A stretch of DNA of 64,000 bases, taken from Bolinopsis microptera. Its lineage: Eukaryota > Ctenophora > Tentaculata > Lobata > Bolinopsidae. The notes under the pieces were generated by a model, which made no database searches, was not told the DNA's origin, and saw only the letters and a program-made list of their open reading frames with translations. Below are positions 53,542-64,000 of the stretch, piece after piece. The stretch's first letter is position 1. Each line of letters begins with the position of its first letter. The position numbers and the translations under genes were made by a program. The stretch is taken from NCBI RefSeq assembly GCF_026151205.1, contig NC_087074.1, forward strand, positions 16,627,962-16,691,961, written 5' to 3'.

Positions 53542-53824
53542 TTTGACCGTTGGGAGCGGTATCAAAAAAAAAGAAGTTAGATAGTTGATGACAATGATTC
53601 ACATGCGATCTCCGAGTGTTTGAAAACTAAGAACTGTACACCACGGTCCCAAAGCTAGATATTGATCTAATTAGGAGGGCAGATCCGTCTATAAGTCACT
53701 GATTGCGGTTGCAACTTCTTGACTTTCTGGGACAATGTTTATTTAACGATGATGTGTCTAGCTTTGTGCAATATCTCCCTACATTCCTAACTTTTTTTTG
53801 AAGGTACCGCTCCCAACGGTCAAA
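53542..53824. mobile_element. MITE-like element with 38-bp inverted ends
   Basis: The left end TTTGACCGTTGGGAGCGGTA and an A-rich continuation to GTTAG are mirrored at 53787-53824 with few mismatches. The element is 283 bp and has no coding capacity. A clear target duplication is not visible. Confidence 0.7.
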
Positions 53825-53879
53825 GTGTAAAATTATTATATATAATACAATTTGAAAATATAAACATAATATCAACACA

Positions 53880-54105
53880 TATTACTAGTCCATCCTGGTA
53901 TGAGGTTGATGTCGCTGTTCGTGTCGTCGCACCATTGGACTGCTCTTCCTCTGTGTCCTCGGATGGCGGCGAGGGTTGTGCGGAGGATTGAGAAGCGGAG
54001 TTTTCGGCGTATGTGAGAAATCGTATCACTATAGGGTGTTCCCCTTTTGTTTGATATGAGTGTTGCGATTCTCTTATGGAAAGCTTCAGCCTCTTTCCCC
54101 ATGCT
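53880..54105 (-). pseudogene. decayed retroelement C-terminal remnant
   Basis: The - strand frame reads MGKEAEAFHKRIATLI ... LRFSILRTTLAAIRGHRG, which parallels the end of the remnant at 13113-13640 (ISKECKQFVNRVADLI ... ITFAMLRTTLIALRG). Only the last helical block is left. Confidence 0.5.
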
Positions 54106-54557
54106 TCCCCATGCTTCAGTTCACCGATCATGTCACGTTTCGCACCTAAATTTGTGTCCCTCTTGATTGTGTGGGCCTCCAAGACAGTGAGAAGGTGGTT
54201 ACAGAAACAGGAGTTTATAAAAGGGGCCATATCCCTTCTTTTAAAATCTAACAAAGTGTTTTGCGAGTTTTGCGACCATCACGACTGCCCCACAGCTGAA
54301 TATCACGAGTTTTGTAATCGAAGAATGAAGATGTAAAATCGAATGTGCACCTGTTCATGCTAGACGCTAGTCGCCAGTGTACAGTCCTATGATTGAATCA
54401 TGTTAGTGTAGCACGTGTTAGTGTAGCACGTGACTACCATACTATATTACTCTTTTTACTTTCAACACTACTATATAACAAATAATTTAGTAGTTTTACG
54501 AAGATTTCAAGCCTTACGTTGTGTGTTTCCCTTCGTGTCCTAAAGCATTATACTATA

Positions 54558-54922
54558 CTAGCAGGGACCCGTATAACCCTAAAATGGTGTCAAGACTCGA
54601 GAGACTTAAATAATTATTGCCTATTTAATTCGCGTTTTTGACACCACTTGGGAGTCCAAATTTTAGGCACTAAAATTCTTATTCCTTGGCCAATTTTGTA
54701 TGTTTTCATGCTGATTTGAAGGCCATTAAAGCATTTGACCTAGTCAAAAAAGTTTCAATTGTATATCTTTTACGGTTTTTGCGGAACGTCGCGTTAAAGT
54801 TGATGCCGTGGTGTCAGTAAAATGGCACGGATCCATATATATATGGATATATATGTATATATATATGGATATATATGTATATATATATACATATATATCG
54901 TCTCGCTTTATATATAGTAAGA
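54558..54922 (-). mobile_element. non-autonomous Helitron-like element, second copy
   Basis: On the - strand it starts TCTTACTATATATAAAGC and ends GGGTCCCTGCTAG, with A and T flanks. It aligns over its length with 35410-35728, the main difference being a longer AT dinucleotide tract near the 5' end. Confidence 0.65.
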
Positions 54923-55468
54923 TTACTCATTGTATAGGCATTACGTGACATAAAGACATAAATATTAAATAACCTCCGCTAATTTGAACAAGTGAAACAA
55001 TTTTTCAAGATCTGAGAAAAGCTGACTATACTTTCAACGCATTCAATGAAGATCTTAATCAATTCACAAATACAGCATTCAAGATGACATGTGTTGGTTT
55101 GGTGCAGCAGACTGTAACTACGTTTTTATATACATATCCGTCAAAAATTTCAGAATTATGATAAAATCAGTAGCTTTAAATCAAAACTCTTATATCAAAA
55201 TTGATCTGACAGTAAAGATAAAAAGTGTTATTTAAAGACTGCTATGTTTAGCAGGTTTAATGCTAAACTACGGCCATGAGAAGAATGGTACCATTCTTAC
55301 TAAAAAGATCATGGAGCTCTAAACAGTTCCAATAAGAATATCGACAAAACTCTGGAAACAAATCCCGTGAATGGTTTTGTAAAAGTTTAATAACTGAAAT
55401 AAAATAAAGACTAAAATAGACTGAGGCACTAAATATACTGGAAGGTAAATTACAACTTGTATTTAATT

Positions 55469-55474
55469 TGTTTA
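55469..55474 (-). terminator. candidate poly(A) signal of the PAH-receptor gene
   Basis: AATAAA on the - strand, about 505 bp downstream of the stop codon at 55980-55982. Other signals cannot be excluded. Confidence 0.35.
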
Positions 55475-55979
55475 TTAAAAATTCAAATTCGATATTCCAT
55501 GTAATTATGAAAACTAAAAGTTCAAACAAGCCCATCACTTTAATAACTGTTAACATAAAATTAAAAATATCAATCTACAATTGTAAAAACTAAATTCTAG
55601 TGCAGACCCCTTCCACTCGAATTTGGTTAAAAATATTGAAATTAGAAATCAAGTAAAAGTTATGAATCTAAATATACATTTAAGTTTATATCACAAAATT
55701 TCATTCTTAATCTCATAATATAATTTAAACTAAGAGTTCAAGGATGAAGATTCTCGCTATACTAGTCCGATCAAAGTCAATAATTAGTTAGCACAACAAG
55801 AATTGTTGTTAACAAAATTTAATTTGCCTCAATTAACCGTTAGGCGTTAACTAAATAAATAGTCAATTTGTAGTAACCACAAATACTTCAACGTTTGACA
55901 TGATATTGTTGATTACGACTTCACAGCGACTGAAATCAACATATTTAATTTGTCTGCCACTACATTCACACATTCATAC

Positions 55980-58900
55980 TCAAAGTTCAATGTCAACTTC
56001 TCCTTTGGTAGCCACGTTGACGTGAACTTCTCCGTTCTTTGCGTTCCTTTTACCACCCTATAGAAAAAAGGTGTTACCAAGGTGTTACTGAGGTGTTACT
56101 TAGGTGTTACTACCATGATTTTAGGTTATACAAAAAAGATTCTGAACATGACATTGGGTATTGATTATATTTAAATCATTTGTGTTTTCCTAGCTACAAG
56201 TACAATCAAGGAAAATAATCAAGGAAAACAATCAGGGAATACAGTTCAGGTTCATGCGATGATTGTGAAGTATTGTAACATGCGATTTTAATGATTGGAA
56301 ATAATATTTACAGCTATAGCAGGGAAAATTATTTCTGTTAAGTGTTAAGATTTGCGGCAAGATAGTCGTATCCAGCATTTAACATTTAACAATCATACCT
56401 GCATATCTACCACAATAACTTCAATTTCGGGCTCGGATTTCTTTTTCTTTGAGCTTATGAAATCATTAAACCCCTCTATAAGATCCGGGTGACCATCGAA
56501 AAGAATCTTAACCTCTGCTCTGAGATCTGATTTACTAAGTTTCTTAGGTTTAAAGTCATTTAGCATTTTTAGAAAAGTCTTATAAACTTCAGGTTGATCC
56601 GCAAATCTGGTCTGGACTTGATCCACGAACTCAGTGGCCGCATTGAATTTAGGGTGGGACTCTGGTGATGCCGCCAGATCCGTGATGATTTCCTTATCAG
56701 AATCAATTGCTGCCGGGTTCTTCGTAACCTGATACATTTTACTATATAGATACCGTAGACCCGGCCAAGTATATTATGTGCCCACTATTTTATCAGCTCC
56801 TTGTTTCTGTTATTGATGTATTCAACATATTTGCATAAAAGAACCTTGTGCAATCAAAACGGATTGGATTCATTGAAAAGTTTGGCATATTTATCAATAT
56901 GGGCATACTTTATACATACTGTACAGCAGCAATCATGGCTTTCTAAAGACTAAAATACCATTGAACTAATCATTAGGATTCTATTTTAAAATAATTATTT
57001 TCATGACCCCGACCGTACCTGAAGTACATCGACTACTGTGTATTCATTTTCCGTAGTTTGATTTTTCCCCTTCGATTTCAAGAACTCATTGAAGGCATCC
57101 ACCAGGTCCGGATGCCCTTGAAACAGCACCTCAACCTTTCCCGCCAAGTCCGATCTATTTATGTTCTTAGCTCTGTATTCTGTGAGGGTGTTCAAAAATG
57201 CTCGATAAATATCCGGTGCTTTCTCGAAACGGTCCTGTACTCTGTCCAGGAAATTAACAGCATCATGGAATTTAGGATGAGACTCGGGCGGGGACAGGTT
57301 AGTTTCCTGAACCGGATTTCTGATGACCGTTGGTTCCAGAGGTATCGGCTTCTCCTGCAACGAATAATTCTCTGTACAGGGCGCCAACTAATTGCTGGGG
57401 TGTGATACTGATAGCATGGTAGTTGTGGGGGTTAATGGGGCCACCACTTAAGTTTATTAAATAACCACTCGGATCCTTGCCAATTGTGCTAACATGCTCT
57501 ACCAATTAGATAAACAGCAATTTAAAGACCAATAACAGATGTTGACTGTTGATATAAGTTGGCCACCTAGGCCACCTTGCACCTTCAAATCACCAGTGTA
57601 CAAATTGCCCTTAATAACATCACCAAGCACATCTTTAATAGACTCGACTATTATAGCATCTAAACTGGTAGATGAATAGCTGGCCGCGTGTTATTAGTCC
57701 AGGGAAACAATTAGCTAGAGATACAGGCTGTGTCACATGGGAACACGGCACAATGGCTACTTACAAAAGGAGTGAAATGTGAAAACATGACAAAGACCAC
57801 ATTCTACTCTCTTCTTAGAAACGCAGTTGGAATGTGAACCGGTACCTGAACGCTGGTAGGTCACATGAGATGTTTACCTAACACTTATAGCTATATAGCC
57901 ACTTTGTGTTCACATTCAACTGATATAGAGGGCTATTAAAGCTCGGTAATTATTGTGAACGAAGAGACGGTGGTTCTTTGTCACGTCAGCTAATGAACTA
58001 TTTAAATGAAACAGAATGTTTTTTTAAAAGAATGATGTCTACTTGTCTAGCCAATTAAGGGACGTACAGCAAATATAAAGCTTTTCAACTTTGGAGCTAT
58101 AAACTTCTCAGAGCGATAATATGAAAAACACAAGCTTTCCCGCTCATCACTCACCAGATACAATGCTAATTTCATGAATTTAAAGAGATATAGTTAATGG
58201 TGAAAGCTTAGAAACAGAACGTTTGCATATAAATGAAATAAAAAAATGCTTTTCTTAACTAAGTTAGTTAACTTGGTTAAGTTAACTAAGTTCGTTAGTA
58301 TTGAACAGATCACAAAGAGATTTGGAAACGCTATATCTTACCTTTGTCTTTTTGCGTTTTGCGCAACATGTTCGGCAGCAGATGAACGCGAAAATGATGA
58401 AGAGGAGCCCTACAGCAATACAGATGGCTACGATTATTCCACCCCAGTTCGTTTCTGCGGGTAGGGTTGGTTTAGTGTTTTCTAACAACAATATTGCTCT
58501 TGATTAACCGTTCATTGAGAAAGGAAGCTGCCACAAAACTCCCCTTTTATCATTTCTCTGAGCAGTAAAAACAGAATCTTCACAATCCCATGCTTCAAAG
58601 TTGATGCCACCCTTTATCTCTTTATAATGCCATCTGGCAGCATCGTACACACTCCATCAAACGAAACATTTGTTATTGCTTAAATCATATTAAATCCACC
58701 ATTCTCTTCTACATTCAAGGCAGCTAATTCTATTTTGTATAACCAATTTTAGAACTCCAGAATGCTATTTAACAAATTCAATATCATCTAACTTATAGAA
58801 TAACGTCAGAAAGGGTCGAAGTTAACTAACTACAGTATTATACAAGTAAAAATCTCCGCAAGCAACCCTCGCGCGAATAATGAAATGTTGGGTACTTACT

Positions 58901-61080
58901 TTCCTTGGGGTCGAATGTAACAGTAAACTGAAAGAAATGTACACCGTTAGTAAATGTTATACAGTTTCCATGGATAATTCGCATAATAGTTTGCCACAAT
59001 ATATAGCACAGAATTTTCAACTTGAGATTGGGGACATCACGGTCAAAGCTTATTCTTTGTTAAATTACGGAGAAATAGAATTCTCATAGACTTACTTCTC
59101 GACTAAACTCGGCCTCTTGTCCATCATACGAAAACCGGAAAGCACACCCATATTTCTCATCCAAAATTGGTTCCTTTTGATCCTCCTTCTTCTTCAACAA
59201 CTCCAGTTCATTAAATTTAACTGCTGCCGTATTCGCATCTGGATAAACCAATTCCTCCAATATCTTTCCAGATACCAAATGTGTTATATCACTCTCTGAA
59301 TGAGGAGTATGTTACACTTATTATCTTCACTTAATGAGGAAAAAGTTACACTAATCATTTTCACTTAATGATGAATATGTTGCACTCACTATCATCACTT
59401 TATGAGAATTTCGCCCTAACGTGCTCTATTTTTACATTTGAGTCAATCATAAAGTATTTGCAGCCTTTAAAATGCTGCAAAGTGTCAATTTACTTACCTT
59501 CTAGTTTGCCTTCTCCTGGGTTATCAATAAATGTGCAAACAAAAGCATCCTCTTCCCTCTCCTTCTCATCCATCCGTTCGTAATACACCACTTGGAGCCC
59601 AGGGTGGTTCTTCCAATCAACAGAGGGGACCGAATTTATATCTGTAGGTGGGAGAGTGTGTTAGAGCAAATCGGGCTGTTTCTATGGTGACGCGTAACTA
59701 GACGTGTATGGAATGTTAAGTGGAATGTTAAGTGGAATTTTGCAGAATTCCATTGTTTAAGGTTCCCAGTTTTACATTCCGGAACGCATCCAGATTGAAT
59801 TGCTTGGAAGGAAACTCAATTATGGGCACTGCTCCCGGAATTTAAGGGAGATTTTGTTTGTATAAGCGATGGAATTTCTTTGAATTGAATAGATTGACTG
59901 GTGGACTAATAAAAACACTAATAACGCTAATAAGATGGTAGTAAGTGCCAAGTGGAACTGGTGAAAGTGGAAGAATAGCTTAAATTAGCTCTGTAAAAGT
60001 CGGTTATAAAATAATATGAGTAGTGATACATTTCAGTATTATGTATCACGATGGAAATATTTTAAGCCAGTCCAAACCAGCTGGCTCCATAACATGAAGA
60101 CTTCGTTTTAACAATTGTATGAAAAGCACGAATAAGTAAATTCAAAAATAGAAAATTTTGGCGGAAGAAAAATTACCGATCTGATAGAATCTGAGTTTGG
60201 AGTAACCAGTACTGGCATCATTCAGTTTCACAGTGGCGTCAACTTCAAACTTGTAAGTTTCACTTACAATGGGCCACACTTGCAGAGTCACCTTACTCTC
60301 TTCAATTTTGCTGAAAAGAATTTATTGTAGATTTTAGAAAGTGCCAACAACAAAATTATATTAAGTTTAAGAGATTTATAAATACTGTAGTCAAGGGTAA
60401 AATACTTGACGAATTCATGCAGCAAATTAAAATATTAGTAGAAATATTTAAAATGTATCTTACAAGTTGTATTTTGCGACTGCTACATTGAATGTTACAC
60501 TTGGTGCTCCATTATAACCAGTAATTTCATACACTGATTCTCCCATAACATTCCCTGCTTCTATCAAGGCTCCATCGTATATCTCCAGAGTATTTACAGG
60601 ATCCTCCTCTGAAATTGATACTCGTTAGATGAAATTGATACTCGTAAGACGAAATTGATACTTGTTAGCTGTTAATTAGAAACAATGATTAAAACTTTTG
60701 AATTATGACTAACTATTTGTTTCAGAATATGGCACTAACCAGTGCCAAGACACGTATAACAGATCAGGGAACTTGAAGTCTTAAAATCAAGTTCATAATA
60801 CAAAAGTAACTTAGTCCCACGAAAACACAGTAACGGGGTCACTACTACACGTTACACAGAGTAACGGGTCACTACTACACTACTTATTTGTTGGATTTAA
60901 CAGTTGACAATACGCTTGGAACTGTGTAGCTCATATCGTGGTAAGTGGCCCCCTTTTCTACCGTGCCCCCTTTTCTACAGTGTAAACTTAAAAGAACAGC
61001 TCACCTGTACCCAGCTTATTACAATGCAAAACATCGAACAAAGTCACTGAAAACGCCAGGAAACGCACAAAACCGCACAT
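55980..61080 (-). CDS. type I membrane protein with two cytoplasmic PAH (SIN3-type) domains
   Basis: Ten exons: 61005-61080, 60464-60608, 60177-60310, 59498-59641, 59096-59295, 58900-58927, 58342-58454, 57019-57354, 56399-56728, 55980-56057. Every junction has GT/AG and matching phase, giving 1,584 nt and 527 residues. Residues 1-20 are a signal peptide (MCGFVRFLAFSVTLFDVLHC). About 21-245 form a beta-rich, possibly Ig-like extracellular part with few Cys (FVCTF, YGCAF). A membrane helix (about 249-269, IIVAICIAVGLLFII) ends in CCRTCCAKRKKTK. The tail has PAH domains at about 306-373 (KFHDAVNFLDRVQDRFE, LFQGHPDLVDAFNEFL) and 417-484 (KFNAATEFVDQVQTRFAD, LFDGHPDLIEGFNDFI). PAH domains bind short amphipathic helices and are otherwise known from the nuclear corepressor SIN3. 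Function is unknown; cleavage and nuclear signalling, or scaffolding, are guesses. Confidence 0.78.
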
Positions 61081-61689
61081 GATACAGTTACTATTTACTA
61101 AGCTACATTCCACACAACTTTACGAGACTTCAAGCAACTGAATGGCACTGAATGCGATGACCGATCGTGAACGAAACGAAAGAACGAGAAATGAAAACAC
61201 ATTAATACCGGTGTGTCACACATGTTATTAGTGTTATTAGTCAATACCGGCATTACCGACACTCCATATCACATTTCTTATGATTAACATAATAGAATCT
61301 CGAGTTACACACGGGAAGGTGTCTAAGGGGTCATGACAAAAGCTCCCAGTAGTTACTATGGTGGTTACCATGGTAACAGTTGGTGGTTTCCATGGTTATA
61401 CTTACGGTATACTTGGAGGTATTTCCGTGCGTATTCAGCGCCTCCAGATACGACTCCCTTCACTACGAAGCTTGTGGAGGACTTAACGGTGTCTGAAATT
61501 AGTAAGATTAGTAAAATTTATATTAAAATTAGTAAAATTATTAAAATTAGCGAGATTGTTATTCCACGGAAACACACAATAATCCATACCACTGATGGAC
61601 CATAGATTATGGTTAATCTATATCTTTTAAACGTTATTCGAGCCCAGAATATAGGTTGCGTAATAAGTCAACAATTAAATATTCTCCAA
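61081..61689. other. upstream region of the PAH-receptor gene
   Basis: No gene is seen. The stretch 61168-61197 is rich in GAAA motifs. The + frame at 61333-61605 has no recognisable domain and ends in ATT/AAA-rich repeats. Confidence 0.45.
61168..61197. promoter_or_regulatory. GAAA-repeat cluster, IRF/ISRE-like
   Basis: CGAAACGAAAG and GAGAAATGAAAAC lie about 90-115 bp upstream of the start codon. Closely spaced GAAA motifs resemble sites bound by interferon-regulatory-factor-type proteins. The spacing is not the strict consensus. Confidence 0.25.
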
Positions 61690-63483
61690 CTAGCTGGGAG
61701 GGTAATAGTACAGTAGGTGGCTACTAACTAGCTGGGAGGGTAATAGTACAGTAGGTGGCTACTAACTAGCTGGGAGGGTAATAGTACAGTAGGTGGCTAC
61801 TTACTAGCTGGGAGGGTAATAGTACAGTAGGTGGCTAATTACTAGCTGGGAGGGTAATAGTACAGTAGGTGGCTACTTACTAGCTGGGAGGGTAATAGTA
61901 CAGTAGGTGGCTACTTACTAGCTGGGAGGGTAATAGTACAGTAGGTGGCTACTTACTAGCTGGGAGGGTAATAGTACAGTAGGTGGCTACTTACTAGCTG
62001 GGAGGGTAATAGTACAGTAGGTGGCTACTTACTAGCTGGGAGGGTAATAGTACAGTAGGTGGCTACTTACTAGCTGGGAGGGTAATAGTACAGTAGGTGG
62101 CTACTTACTAGCTGGGAGGGTAATAGTACAGTAGGTGGCTACTTACTAGCTGGGAGGGTAATAGTACAGTAGGTGGCTACTTACTAGCTGGGAGGGTAAT
62201 AGTACAGTAGGTGGCTACTTACTAGCTGGGAGGGTAATAGTACAGTAGGTGGCTACTTACTAGCTGGGAGGGTAATAGTACAGTAGGTGGCTACTTACTA
62301 GCTGGGAGGGTAATAGTACAGTAGGTGGCTACTTACTAGCTGGGAGGGTAATAGTACAGTAGGTGGCTACTTACTAGCTGGGAGGGTAATAGTACAGTAG
62401 GTGGCTACTTACTAGCTGGGAGGGTAATAGTACAGTAGGTGGCTACTTACTAGCTGGGAGGGTAATAGTACAGTAGGTGGCTACTTACTAGCTGGGAGGG
62501 TAATAGTACAGTAGGTGGCTACTTACTAGCTGGGAGGGTAATAGTACAGTAGGTGGCTACTTACTAGCTGAGAGGGTAATAATACAGTAGGTAGCTACTT
62601 ACTAGCTGGGAGGGTAATAGTACAGTAGGTGGCTACTTACTAGCTGGGAAGTGGGAGGGTAATAGTACAGTAGGTGGCTACTTACTAGCTGGGAGGGTAA
62701 TAATACAGTAGGTAGCTACTTACTAGCTGGGAGGGTAATAGTACAGTAGGTGGCTACTTACTAGCTGGGAGGGTAATAGTACAGTAGGTGGCTACTTACT
62801 AGCTGGGAGGGTAATAGTACAGTAGGTGGCTACTTACTAGCTGGGAGGGTAATAGTACAGTAGGTGGCTACTTACTAGCTGGGAGGGTAATAGTACAGTA
62901 GGTGGCTACTTACTAGCTGGGAGGGTAATAGTACAGTAGGTGGCTACTAACTAGCTGGGAGGGTAATAGTACAGTAGGTGGCTACTTACTAGCTGGGAGG
63001 GTAATAGTACAGTAGGTGGCTACTTACTAGCTGGGAAGTGGGAGGGTAATAGTACAGTAGGTGGCTACTTACTAGCTGGGAGGGTAATAGTACAGTAGGT
63101 GGCTACTTACTAGCTGGGAGGGTAATAGTACAGTAGGTGGCTACTTACTAGCTGGGAGGGTAATAGTACAGTAGGTGGCTACTTACTAGCTGGGAGGGTA
63201 ATAGTACAGTAGGTGGCTACTTACTAGCTGGGAGGGTAATAGTACAGTAGGTGGCTACTTACTAGCTGGGAGGGTAATAGTACAGTAGGTGGCTAATTAC
63301 TAGCTGGGAGGGTAATAGTACAGTAGGTAGCTACTTACTAGCTGGGAGGGTAATAGTACAGTAGGTGGCTAATTACTAGCTGGGAGGGTAATAGTACAGT
63401 AGGTGGCTACTTACTAGCTGGGAGGGTAATAGTACAGTAGGTGGCTACTTACTAGCTGGGAGGGTAATAGTACAGTAGGTGGC
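61690..63483. repeat. 38-bp minisatellite, about 47 copies
   Basis: Each unit contains TAGCTGGGAGGGTAATAGTA and CAGTAGGTGGCTACTTAC. Two units carry a 9-bp extension (GGGAAGTGGGAGGG, near 62645 and 63030) and two have a paired change to AATAATACAGTAGGTAG (near 62577 and 62700). The array lies between the start of one - strand gene and the end of another. Confidence 0.95.
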
Positions 63484-63833
63484 TTCGTTCTCTGCAACTA
63501 CATATTTTTCTGAGTTTGATCTCTTTTTCCTCCCATAATATCCCGGATTAGTTTGTCTCTTGTACGTTTTTCCAGTTGATTCGTCAAACCTGAAGATTCA
63601 AGTCAGCAGAGGCACACTAGACAGAATTTATTTGAGTTATTTATATTATCTAAACTTACAAAATCTGACGCGAAAATGTGTTACACTATGCACATGAACA
63701 TCACCTTCAGTTGTCAGTTATGTTTATTGTTCAACCTACCATGAGCAGCCAAGATTAACAACTTTTTTACTGAAATACACCTTCAGTTTAATTCCATCGT
63801 TGTATTCAACATAGTCGGTGGTGTGGTCAAATT
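63445..63833 (-). CDS. last two exons of an unidentified gene, rest beyond the window
   Basis: Exon 63740-63833 (acceptor TTTTTTGCAG, donor GTAGGT) joins exon 63445-63589 (acceptor ATCTTCAG) in matching phase. The product reads FDHTTDYVEYNDGIKLKVYF ... VNLGCSWFDESTGKTYKRQT ... YYGRKKRSNSEKYVVAENEA and then stops at TAG (63445-63447) inside the first minisatellite unit. The first exon enters in phase 1, as most extracellular exons of the neighbouring gene do. I do not recognise the family; a beta-rich secreted or extracellular protein is possible. Confidence 0.5.
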
Positions 63834-63838
63834 CTGCA

Positions 63839-64000
63839 AAAAAGGGGATATTAGCGGATATTAGCAGATATTAGCAGATATTAGTGGAACTGAGAGGTGA
63901 TTTATAATAATAAAACCACGATTTACCACGATTTACCGCGTTTTCTTCCATTCCGCCAGTCTCTGTAGTAACTAGTAAATCAGGGTTTTACCAGATAAAA
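63839..64000. other. intron of the partial gene
   Basis: AT-rich sequence with GATATTAGC units repeated four times at 63847-63885. No exon is evident before the window ends. Confidence 0.4.

Noticed and set aside
54076..54336. 86-codon + frame with Cys/His-rich end (FCEFCDHHDC)
   Set aside because: It is antisense to a retroelement remnant over part of its length, and the Cys/His pattern fits no standard finger. Not enough support for a gene.
57299..57505. Alternative - strand frame just upstream of the first PAH exon (GKDPSGYLINLSGG...)
   Set aside because: It is in a different frame from the PAH exon and no splice combination joins it in phase to the membrane exon.
55980..58491. The possibility that the PAH exons form a separate SIN3 gene
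   Set aside because: There are only two PAH exons, no SIN3 HDAC-interaction region, no separate start, and the phases match the membrane exon exactly. One gene is the simpler reading, pending transcripts.
61690..63483. CRISPR-like regular repeat array
   Set aside because: Units are contiguous 38-bp copies with no unique spacers, in an animal genome. It is a minisatellite.

Overview
This is nuclear DNA from an AT-rich animal genome. Genes are split by short introns with ordinary GT/AG borders, most intergenic DNA is non-coding, and much of the window is transposable elements and minisatellites. One animal autophagy gene (ATG14) is clear. The mix of elements (a CR1-like LINE with an esterase ORF1, Ty1/copia, an RTE-like LINE, Helitron-like termini, foldback DNA) suggests an invertebrate, possibly a cnidarian or another early-branching lineage. 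The sequence alone does not settle the species.

Layout. 1-12331: a CR1-like LINE on the + strand. Its ORF1 is interrupted by a young, nearly intact copia element (278-5367, - strand). 13113-13640: remnant of a retroelement-associated nuclease domain. 13798-14853: ATG14 in a single exon. 16546-17522: 23-bp minisatellite. 19621-27125: a five-exon + strand gene for a 245-residue basic, disordered protein of unknown function, with a broken glutaredoxin-like gene in its second intron. 27587-28770: two tandem arrays. 30858-48445: a small family of BTB-domain genes on the - strand, with one intact copy, one copy split by nested mobile elements and one N-terminal fragment. 49246-49567: a homogeneous TCAGGG array. 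51400-54922: small repeats, a perfect palindrome, a MITE-like element and Helitron-like ends. 55980-61080: a ten-exon - strand gene. 61690-63483: a 38-bp minisatellite. 63445-63833: the last two exons of another - strand gene that continues beyond the window.

The most striking gene is the ten-exon one. All ten exons join in consistent phase to give a 527-residue protein. It has a signal peptide, a beta-rich extracellular region, one membrane helix with a Cys/Lys/Arg-rich inner border, and a cytoplasmic tail with two tandem PAH (paired amphipathic helix) domains, the fold used by the nuclear corepressor SIN3. I know of no receptor-like protein with this layout.

The second highlight is insertion history. 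The middle BTB copy contains element A (35217-39785), which itself holds a Helitron-like element and element B (36061-39317). The same BTB copy also contains an RTE-like LINE (39836-46652), which is split by a 5.5-kb foldback element (40981-46448). The foldback arms carry mirrored copies of a C2H2 zinc-finger gene. Target-site duplications and rejoined reading frames support the order of events.
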